The position numbers and the translations under genes were made by a program. Of a stretch of DNA of 64,000 nt, positions 1-6,899 are shown in pieces. Under the pieces are notes generated by a model, which saw only the letters and a program-made list of their open reading frames with translations, did no database searches and had not been told where the DNA came from. Position 1 is the stretch's first letter. Every line of letters starts with the position of its first letter. This DNA comes from Actinomycetota bacterium (lineage in GTDB: Bacteria > Actinomycetota > Coriobacteriia > Anaerosomatales > UBA912): NCBI GenBank assembly GCA_018334075.1, contig JAGXSC010000053.1, positions 1-64,000 of the forward strand. The letters run 5' to 3'.

Positions 1-1351
1 AGATAGCCATCAACGGAACGCTGAGGACCGCCGCGCTGATCGCAGGCCACCTGAAGTGCTTCCAGAAAGTCGCGGTGTCCGTTTTGAGCCAGGAAAGATA
101 GGGACACACCGCCATCAGCAGCACGAAAATGATACCGAATGGATGAGCCAGGGCATCAAAGGTATCGCGACCGTAAACTCTGCCGCCGAAAGCGGGAGAC
201 AACGTCATTGCCGCGATCACGATCGATGACAAAATCATGATGACGTTCGTAAAGTAGAACGATGCCTCTTTCGAGGTTAGCGATTCGAATTGATCGACGT
301 TTCTAAACTCGGCGTCGCGATACCAAAGACCAATAGCTGCCAGCACAATAGGCAATACCATCATGAATCCAAACAGCCACGCCGAGAGAAGATCTTCTTG
401 GAACGCATGTACGGATTGAATTATTCCGGAGCGTACGATAAATGTGCCAAGGATACACGCAGCGAATGTCACCGCCGCCATCATCACCGACCACCATTTG
501 AAGCCTTCCCGCTTCCGATACACCGTGAAAGCATGAAGCAAGGCGATACCCGTAAGCTGTGGAATCAAGGATGCGTTTTCCACCGGATCCCAGGCCCAGT
601 AGCCTCCCCAGCCCAGCACGACGTATGCCCAGATGGCACCGATTCCGTTACCAAGGGCAAGAAAGAGCCACGCAAATACGGTGATCCTGTCGGAACGAAG
701 AACCCATTCCTTGGATCCGTCATTGACAAAAAGCGCAGCCATGGCAAAGGCGAAAGGCACCGTAAACCCTGCGTAGCCAATAAAAAGCGTGGGGGGATGC
801 AGAATCATCGCCCAGTGCTGCAACAGTGGGTTCATGGCGGTAGTGGTTAGAAGTTCGCCACCAGGTCCAAACCACTCTGGTGGGGAGACCTTGAACGGAT
901 CATGGCCCTCGGTGAAGAGCTTGGCCAGGAAGATGCCTTGCACGACATTGATTATCGCTATTGCGATGTTGGAGAGCTGATCGGTGTATGGGAAGCGCTT
1001 CCATGCAACGTATGCCCCGAAGAGCGTGATCAACCACATCCAAAACATGAAAGAGCCTTCGCGGCCAGCCCATATCGCAGAGAGTTGAAATAGCCAGCGC
1101 AAGGGCGAGACATCGGTGGGATGATGTTGCGCCACATACATGAAGGTAAAGTCTTCTCGAAGGAAAGCCGCAACGACGATTCCGCATGCAACGGTCGCCG
1201 CGCCGGTAGCAATGAAAGTCGCATAATACCCGAGATTGGTAGCTCCTTCACCTTCCTTGGGCCCCAAAGAACGCCCCCAGAAAAGGGCTACGATAGACAC
1301 TACGGTGGACACAAGCGCAAGGCCCATAAACAAGCTTCCAACTGTAGTCAT
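1..1351 (-). CDS. ccmF: Cytochrome c maturation heme lyase CcmF, C-terminus off the left edge
   Basis: Integral membrane subunit of the system I (Ccm) heme lyase, which attaches heme from CcmE to apocytochrome c outside the membrane. I translated the minus strand from the ATG at 1349-1351; about 450 codons are open to position 1 and the gene continues beyond it. The tryptophan-rich WWD heme-handling motif is clear (WGGYWAWDPVENAS, near residue 250), preceded by NPLLQHWAMILHPP with the conserved histidines, and there are many hydrophobic segments. The ccmE homologue lies about 100 bases upstream on the same strand, so the two probably form an operon with further ccm genes to the left. CcsA/CcsB-type proteins share the WWD motif, but the length and the LQH...LHPP region fit CcmF. 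Confidence 0.9.
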   Translation of the reverse strand, partial: MTTVGSLFMGLALVSTVVSIVALFWGRSLGPKEGEGATNLGYYATFIATGAATVACGIVVAAFLREDFTFMYVAQHHPTDVSPLRWLFQLSAIWAGREGSFMFWMWLITLFGAYVAWKRFPYTDQLSNIAIAIINVVQGIFLAKLFTEGHDPFKVSPPEWFGPGGELLTTTAMNPLLQHWAMILHPPTLFIGYAGFTVPFAFAMAALFVNDGSKEWVLRSDRITVFAWLFLALGNGIGAIWAYVVLGWGGYWAWDPVENASLIPQLTGIALLHAFTVYRKREGFKWWSVMMAAVTFAACILGTFIVRSGIIQSVHAFQEDLLSAWLFGFMMVLPIVLAAIGLWYRDAEFRNVDQFESLTSKEASFYFTNVIMILSSIVIAAMTLSPAFGGRVYGRDTFDALAHPFGIIFVLLMAVCPYLSWLKTDTATFWKHFRWPAISAAVLSVPLMAI

Positions 1352-1451
1352 ATACTTACTGACGCTCCCTTCAATTGGGCACGGCGAATTACCTAGGCTC
1401 CGGTAACTCCATTACAATCGGGGCAAACAAGTTAGACCTGAAGAAAAAATA

Positions 1452-2126
1452 TTACTGCTGCTCGGCCTCGGAAAGAGAGACAGTTACAGCGACAAACGCT
1501 CCATTTTCATCCATCTCTCCACCAAAAACCACCTGGGACCCCGAGTCCATTCCGCTGGGAAGTGCACCTTGATAGATGATCGGAACCTGGCTTCCTCCGC
1601 TATTGGTATTTTGGACCTTGAAACGGAACTCCTCGGTTACGGGCTTTATGCTGCCAGCGACCACGAATCCGGTGACCATCCTATAGCCGCCTCCGGTGCT
1701 GGCCAACAGGTCGTCAACACTAATGGCGCCTTCGATAGACTCGTAGCGCGAAGGACATTGGGTGACCATCGTGTCAGAGGTAATTTTGGTGCTGCCATCA
1801 TCGAGAGTGCCGGTAATGATTGCAACTACCCCATCACCAAAAGTTGCCGGAACATTCCCCACATACTCAACTCGGATTTGTGGGCCATCAGTAGCCCCCT
1901 CATTGCGAATATCGAAGATCATCGGATCGGTCCTACGGTTCCAGGAACCTTCTATCACGGTACCCGTAACCCTGACCCTATCCCCGGAAAACTCGGTTTT
2001 ACCAGCGACTTCGCTGACGGTTCTCGAATACGCCCCATCCGGTCCGGCTCCTACCAGAATCGCCGCAACGGCGAAAACGACAATGACGCTGATTCCTATG
2101 AGGCGATTACGGGCTCGTTTGTTCAC
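1452..2126 (-). CDS. ccmE: CcmE-like heme chaperone, CxxxY type with two OB-like domains
   Basis: Periplasm-facing heme chaperone of system I. I chose the GTG at 2124-2126 because AAAGGAG lies just upstream and the protein then opens with a basic stretch and one membrane anchor (about residues 9-28). Residues 45-128 match the CcmE OB fold, ending at the heme-attachment site. The usual histidine (HxxxY) is replaced by Cys: CPSRY, Cys124 and Tyr128. Residues 148-224 look like a second, degenerate OB repeat (VTGFVVAGSI, then YQGALPSGMDSGSQVV) without the CxxxY. Cys-type CcmE is known from archaea and sulfate reducers; the doubled domain is unusual, since typical CcmE is about 150 residues. It precedes ccmF in the direction of transcription. 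Confidence 0.85.
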   Translation of the reverse strand: MNKRARNRLIGISVIVVFAVAAILVGAGPDGAYSRTVSEVAGKTEFSGDRVRVTGTVIEGSWNRRTDPMIFDIRNEGATDGPQIRVEYVGNVPATFGDGVVAIITGTLDDGSTKITSDTMVTQCPSRYESIEGAISVDDLLASTGGGYRMVTGFVVAGSIKPVTEEFRFKVQNTNSGGSQVPIIYQGALPSGMDSGSQVVFGGEMDENGAFVAVTVSLSEAEQQ

Positions 2127-2307
2127 TTCCGCGACTCCTTTCAGCAACTCGTCGTCGCACTTTTTGCGAAGACAACCAGAGAGCCTCGGCCAGTATAAAC
2201 AGCCAGAAGCACGCACCTAGTTTTAGAGCTACCTGCCTGAACGGTGATATGATAACACCGAATACGTCAGGTAACAATTCCAAAAACTCATAACATGCAT
2301 TAGCAAT

Positions 2308-3219
2308 TTATGGGCCGAGCCAGGAGAGATCGGGCTTAAATCCAAAAGTCCCCAGGAGCTCCAGGTATTCTTCCTCTGCAAGCTCTCCGGAAGCACCTGC
2401 ATAGGCCACCATAACCGCCTCGAGGACGTTGGCCCCGAAAGTCCTGCCCTCGAACCGTGGTGTAGTGGCGACCAGCAACTCCACTCCTCGGCTGGCGCAA
2501 AGCTCCACATCTGCAGGAGTAGTGGTGTTGGTGATCACCCACTTGCCTCGCATATCCCGAGGCATGAACTTCCTGACGTACTGCCAATCCCCGGCGATGA
2601 TGTCCGCCCACTGGTAGAGCCGCTCGACCGAGGGCTCGCTTTTAGGTGCCCTCTCCTGCTCTCCGCCTGTGGGATAGAGCCAGGAAAACGGCATCTGCGC
2701 TGCAATCGGAGCCAATATTTTTATCGACATCACGAGCGAGGACCAGCGTTTGATCGGAACAGGTACTCCCAGCGCATATATAAGGTCGCCGAAGATCATC
2801 TGACATCCTTCGTCACGGAGGGCCTCGGCCAAACCCCATCGATCGACCGCCGAAGTCACAAGGACCTTCTTGTCTCGAAACTCAAGGCCGTGCTCATCGC
2901 GCAGGTAGCGGATAACGCCTGCTTCGATCGCGCCTTTCAGGCCGCTGCCATCGACAATCGGAGTCGAGCCGGCCGCCGCTCCAAGCTTTCTGGCCTCCCG
3001 GAAGTAGTATCTCTTGCCAGCCGCTTTGAGGTACATGTCGATTCCGCCCATGCCAAAGGCGGAAACCTTCCCGTCGTACTCGGAGAAGATCGCGGCTGCC
3101 CGCTCCAAAGAGCCGTCTGTGCCCATTCGGCCTATCTTGAAGCGCTCGCCCGCAAGGTCGATCTCCACACTATGGTCGCGCTTCGCCGAGCCGATCGATA
3201 CACTCAGGACTTCCTTGAT
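2308..3219 (-). CDS. Conserved protein of the family often labelled quinate 5-dehydrogenase; probable ATC start
   Basis: About 303 residues. The N-terminus (KEVLSVSIGSAKRDHSVEI, then RMGTDG and FGMGGIDMYL) matches a Firmicutes/Actinobacteria family that databases call quinate 5-dehydrogenase, a name I do not consider established. The only conventional start in frame (GTG at 3166-3168) would cut off the conserved SVSIGSAKRDH segment. The frame is open back to a TGA that directly precedes an ATC (3217-3219), and an AGAGGTGG ribosome site sits five bases before that ATC, so ATC initiation is the best reading. The coding start overlaps the end of the HTH gene. Function unknown; the neighbourhood suggests a regulated cofactor-linked role. 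Confidence 0.6.
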   Translation of the reverse strand: MKEVLSVSIGSAKRDHSVEIDLAGERFKIGRMGTDGSLERAAAIFSEYDGKVSAFGMGGIDMYLKAAGKRYYFREARKLGAAAGSTPIVDGSGLKGAIEAGVIRYLRDEHGLEFRDKKVLVTSAVDRWGLAEALRDEGCQMIFGDLIYALGVPVPIKRWSSLVMSIKILAPIAAQMPFSWLYPTGGEQERAPKSEPSVERLYQWADIIAGDWQYVRKFMPRDMRGKWVITNTTTPADVELCASRGVELLVATTPRFEGRTFGANVLEAVMVAYAGASGELAEEEYLELLGTFGFKPDLSWLGP

Positions 3220-3818
3220 TCAGACCACCTCTCAGCCATCTTTGCCGCCTCCATCAGTGCGGCGCTGACACTCCCTGCACGCGGTTTGCGAGCACGAGCT
3301 GACAGCACATCGTCGATCACTCGCTCCAGCTCGCCGAGATCGACCTCCACGTCTGAGCGAAGCGGTGTCGAGCCAAGGGGAATACCGATAACCTCGGCGC
3401 CAAGAACGCGCTTCATAAGCTCGATGCGCCAATCGCTGGCCAGCAGGAGCACCACATCGAACTCTCTTAGCGCAGCAAGCGTCTCGAGAAGGCGGTTGAA
3501 CACGTCGTATCCCGCCTCTGTCTCGATGTTCTCCCTCTGTTCCTGGGAGAACACGAGCACCATGTCCAGCCCCTTGCGCTCACCTAGCTCTTCGACGCAC
3601 GAGGGATTGGCGACCGGAAAGCCCACAAGCGCGACTTTGGGCCCACGCCGGATCTCGCCCAAAGACTCCAGGAAGGAGATAAAGGTGCGCTGCACGCCAA
3701 AAGATCGTGCCACCTCCTCCTGAGTTGCGCCAGCCTCCCTCTCCGCAAGGATCTTTTCGATAGCGGTGATGAGCTTCTCGCGACTCAGGACTTTGTCGCC
3801 CACGCGAAAGAACTTCAC
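3204..3818 (-). CDS. HTH-domain protein, conserved hypothetical
   Basis: A 204-residue protein. Residues 20-55 form a Cro/CI-like helix-turn-helix (TQEEVARSFGVQRTFISFLESLG). The rest is an alpha/beta region (KVALVGFPVANP, then DMVLVFSQEQ, DVVLLLASDWR) resembling a small nucleotide-binding or Rossmann-like fold. The start overlaps the stop of coaX by four bases (ATGA) and the 3' end overlaps the next gene, so all three appear translationally coupled. I recall this protein next to the same downstream family in other genomes, which would make it a regulator of, or partner to, that protein. The ligand is unknown. Confidence 0.65.
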   Translation of the reverse strand: MKFFRVGDKVLSREKLITAIEKILAEREAGATQEEVARSFGVQRTFISFLESLGEIRRGPKVALVGFPVANPSCVEELGERKGLDMVLVFSQEQRENIETEAGYDVFNRLLETLAALREFDVVLLLASDWRIELMKRVLGAEVIGIPLGSTPLRSDVEVDLGELERVIDDVLSARARKPRAGSVSAALMEAAKMAERWSESRKS

Positions 3819-4618
3819 GATTCGGCCCCAGTGTTGCGTGCATATATCAAGATAAGCCCCTTCAGGGTCAGATCGGCATCAACGTGAGTTATCGTCTCGC
3901 ATATATCGGCCATCTTCTCGGCCAGTCCTCCGGTGGCCAACACCGGCGTTTGCGTGCCAAGCTCTTCCCAGATTCGGCGGACAAGCCCGTCTATCATCAC
4001 CGCTTCGCCCAAGACTAGGCCTGCCTGAACACTGGCGCGAGTATTGGTTCCAATGACACGCGAAGGAGCCTCGAGATCCACCACTGACAGGCGTGCGGCC
4101 TTGCTGAACAGGGCCTCGGCGCTCGTCTCCACCCCAGGCGCGATAGCTCCGCCGAGATAAGCACCGGTTCCATCGATCACATCAAGGGTAGTTGCGGTTC
4201 CAAAATCGACGATTACCGCAGGCCCTCCAAACTCCGCGAATGCTGCGACGCTATTGGCGATGCGGTCGGCTCCAACCTCATGCGGGTTGTCATATCGAAC
4301 AGACATGCCCGTTTTTAGGCCAGGCCCTACTGTCATCGGCGCCATTCCGGTAGCGGTTATCGCCAGCTCCTGGTAAACGGCCGTAAGCCGAGGAACGACA
4401 CTGGCGAGCACGCAGGCATCGACGTCGCTCCAGCCTCTTCCTCCCGCTTGGAGCAGCATTCCCAACTTCACGCGCAACTCATCGGCGGTCAGAAGCGAGT
4501 TCGTGGATACTCTCCAGCAGGAGTCCAGCGCATACCCGACGCCGGGATCAGCTGCGGGTGTTGCCGAAAAAAGCCCGAACACTGTTTGGGTGTTCCCAAC
4601 ATCGATAGCTAGGATCAT
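3815..4618 (-). CDS. coaX: Type III pantothenate kinase CoaX
   Basis: Phosphorylates pantothenate in the first step of coenzyme A synthesis. The 267 residues begin with the ASKHA phosphate-binding motif (MILAIDVGNTQTVFG) and contain the other family signatures: GADRIANSVAA, the pantothenate-site segment IVDFGTATTLDVID, and GGAIAPGV. Length matches the family (about 255-270). It heads a minus-strand unit with the HTH gene. The pantothenate genes panB and panC lie 13 kb away, so supply and activation of pantothenate are both encoded in this window. It is divergent from the response-regulator gene, with 131 bases between the two starts. Confidence 0.95.
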   Translation of the reverse strand: MILAIDVGNTQTVFGLFSATPAADPGVGYALDSCWRVSTNSLLTADELRVKLGMLLQAGGRGWSDVDACVLASVVPRLTAVYQELAITATGMAPMTVGPGLKTGMSVRYDNPHEVGADRIANSVAAFAEFGGPAVIVDFGTATTLDVIDGTGAYLGGAIAPGVETSAEALFSKAARLSVVDLEAPSRVIGTNTRASVQAGLVLGEAVMIDGLVRRIWEELGTQTPVLATGGLAEKMADICETITHVDADLTLKGLILIYARNTGAES

Positions 4619-4749
4619 CTATCTTCCCTCTCAAAAGACGGGCAGAGCAAAGGCCTCAGCAGCCCAGGCGCCTTGCGGATAAGTCTCGACACTTGTTCAA
4701 TGTTATCATCAGCAAAGGCAACAGGCGCCTATTGGATGGAGATTTTGGG

Positions 4750-5457
4750 ATGACAGCAAGTGAGCCCCTTCCCAGAGTACTTGTCGTCGATGACGAGCAA
4801 GCGATTCTCGACTTTATATCCTACAACCTGCAAAAGGAGGGCTACGAGGTCGTCACCGCTACCGACGGTGACACCGCAGTCACTCTCGCCGAGAACTCTC
4901 CCTTCGACCTGGTTATCCTCGATATCATGCTCCCGGGCATCGACGGCTATGAGGTCTGCCGAAGGATTCGGTCGCGCTGCGATGTACCGCTGCTCTTTTT
5001 GTCCGCTCGAGACACCGAGCTCGACAAGGTTGTAGGCCTGGAGATCGGCGGAGATGACTATCTTGCAAAACCCTTCGGTATCCGCGAGTTACAGGCACGG
5101 GTGCGAGCGCTTTTACGCCGCTCCAGCCGCAACGCTCAAGAGAGCGAGGTATCTGCAGGGAAGCTTGTGGCCTCGGAGATCCTGCTGGACGAAGGAACTC
5201 ACAGTGCCTATCACGGTGAAACACCCATCGAATTGACCCCGCGCGAATTCGAGTTGCTCGCCGCATTGATGCGCCGTCCGGGAATCGTGCTTAGCCGGGA
5301 ACATCTCCTCAAGCAAGCGTGGAAGTGGGAGTACATTGTCGAGACAAAAACCGTCGACACACACATTAAGCGCTTGAGGGACAAGCTGGAATCAGCGGGA
5401 ATCGATCCGTCTGTCATAGAAACAGTAAGGGGTTACGGCTACCGGATACAGCCCTGA
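4750..5457 (+). CDS. OmpR/PhoB-family response regulator
   Basis: A 235-residue DNA-binding response regulator. The receiver domain (about 9-120) has the acidic pair Asp14/Asp15, the phospho-acceptor Asp58 (VILDIMLPG), and Lys107 (LAKPF). The C-terminal winged helix (about 135-232) has the family pattern ELTPREFELL and the recognition region TKTVDTHIKRLRDKL, ending in RGYGYRI. I chose the ATG at 4750 because GGAG lies eight bases upstream; an in-frame upstream ATG at 4693 has no such site. The kinase gene follows 26 bases later, so the two form a pair. Closest in style to PhoP/PhoB regulators of phosphate or envelope stress; the target genes cannot be read from the sequence. Confidence 0.93.
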   Translation: MTASEPLPRVLVVDDEQAILDFISYNLQKEGYEVVTATDGDTAVTLAENSPFDLVILDIMLPGIDGYEVCRRIRSRCDVPLLFLSARDTELDKVVGLEIGGDDYLAKPFGIRELQARVRALLRRSSRNAQESEVSAGKLVASEILLDEGTHSAYHGETPIELTPREFELLAALMRRPGIVLSREHLLKQAWKWEYIVETKTVDTHIKRLRDKLESAGIDPSVIETVRGYGYRIQP

Positions 5458-5483
5458 CCCCTAAAGCTGCCGAGGAAAACACC

Positions 5484-6899
5484 TTGCGTACTTCGATAAG
5501 AACACGAATGTTGCTGTCACTTCTGACTGTGGCTTTGCTCTCCGCGGGACCTCTTTCATGGTACTTCCTGAATGAGCTGCAAGCTTATGGCGTGCGCAAG
5601 CTTGAAGAGAGACTTAAAAGTGAAGCCGGGCTGGTAGCGGCGATGACGGCCTCGATCGGAATTGAGGAGCACCAGGATCTCTCGGAGGCGTTGCGCGAAT
5701 CAGCACTTGAGGTCAACTCGAGCCTTATCGTGCTCGACAGCGACGGCAACCTCGTCGCGAGCTCCTTCGATGCGAGCGAGGCCCGCATAAACTACTCGCA
5801 GCGCCCCGAGGTCCGCATGGCGCTCGAGGGAGAGCGGGGTCAGCGGATGACTAGCGCTCCGGACGGACGACTGGAGCTTTTCAACGCGATCCCCATCATC
5901 CGCGATGGCGGAGTAGAGGGCGTCGCTTATGTCTCGGCGCGCACCTTCTCGATCGCAACACTCCTGCAAGACTACCTTGGCACTCTTGTGCTCCTGGCAA
6001 TCGTGTTCGCGATAGCCACTTTGCTGCTCGCGGAAACTCTCGCGCGCTGGCTATCTGGGCCTCTGCGGAAACTCGAGGTCGGCGCCGAGGCTTTTGCGGC
6101 GGGTGACCTTGGAGTCCGGGTGCGGCCCGAGGGCCCACGCGAAACCAGAGCCGCCGGCGAGGCTTTCAACACGATGGCCGACCAGGTGGGCAGCATCGTC
6201 GCCGAACTGGTCAAGGAGGAGCGGCGAAAATCGCAGTTTGTTTCGGATGTCAGTCACGAACTGAAAAGTCCACTGACGGCAATTCGTGGCACGGCCGAAA
6301 CTCTACTCGAAAATGACATCCCGGAGTCCGACAGACGGCGATTTCTCGCCACGATCGTAAGGGAGTCAAAGCGTCTAGCTCGGCTTGCAGAAGACCTGCT
6401 GGCGCTACAGCGCATAGAGGGTGCCACCGGCGAGTTGCCCATGCGAAGAGTCAACCTGCTTGAGGTCGCGCAAGGCGCAATCGAAGGCCTCGCGCACAAC
6501 GCCGCAGAGCGGCAGGTAACGATATCGCTGAGCGGAAACCCGCCCGCGGTTCTCGGCGATCCCGATCGTCTGCAGCAGGTGATAACCAACATCGTCGATA
6601 ACGCTGTGCGACACACGCCTGCCGGAGGGAGGGTGACTCTGGAGCTCGGTCGCGACGAAACTCACACGCTGGTTTCCGTCTCCGATGAAGGCCCTGGCAT
6701 TCCGGAAGAGTCCCTGCCCTACATATTCGACCGCTTCTATCGCGCTCAGACGAGCCGGGACCGCGCTACCGGAGGCGCCGGTTTGGGGCTCGCCATCGCC
6801 CGCTCCATCATCGTGCGTCATGCAGGAGAGATTACCGCGACCAACATAGAAGGCCGCGGAGCCCGGTTCACCTTCAGGTTGCCGTCACTCAAAGATTGA
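5484..6899 (+). CDS. PhoR-type sensor histidine kinase
   Basis: Membrane sensor kinase, 471 residues, TTG start with GAGG upstream. Transmembrane helices lie at about 8-27 and 160-182 and enclose an extracytoplasmic PAS/Cache-like sensor (SSLIVLDSDGNLVASS). A HAMP domain follows (about 185-240), then the dimerisation domain with the phospho-acceptor His258 (SDVSHELKSPLTAIRG), and an HATPase domain with N (NIVDNAVRH), G1 (DEGPGIP), F (IFDRFYR) and G2 (GGAGLGLAIA) boxes. It partners the response regulator just upstream. Its last 11 bases overlap the 3' end of the convergent yhaN-like gene. Confidence 0.93.
   Translation: MRTSIRTRMLLSLLTVALLSAGPLSWYFLNELQAYGVRKLEERLKSEAGLVAAMTASIGIEEHQDLSEALRESALEVNSSLIVLDSDGNLVASSFDASEARINYSQRPEVRMALEGERGQRMTSAPDGRLELFNAIPIIRDGGVEGVAYVSARTFSIATLLQDYLGTLVLLAIVFAIATLLLAETLARWLSGPLRKLEVGAEAFAAGDLGVRVRPEGPRETRAAGEAFNTMADQVGSIVAELVKEERRKSQFVSDVSHELKSPLTAIRGTAETLLENDIPESDRRRFLATIVRESKRLARLAEDLLALQRIEGATGELPMRRVNLLEVAQGAIEGLAHNAAERQVTISLSGNPPAVLGDPDRLQQVITNIVDNAVRHTPAGGRVTLELGRDETHTLVSVSDEGPGIPEESLPYIFDRFYRAQTSRDRATGGAGLGLAIARSIIVRHAGEITATNIEGRGARFTFRLPSLKD

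Noticed and set aside
290-850. Plus-strand open frame at the left edge
   Set aside because: Antisense to ccmF, which has the WWD motif and an uninterrupted minus-strand frame to the edge.
1389-1406. Short TTACC/GGTAA stem between ccmE and ccmF
   Set aside because: Only five base pairs; not distinguishable from chance.
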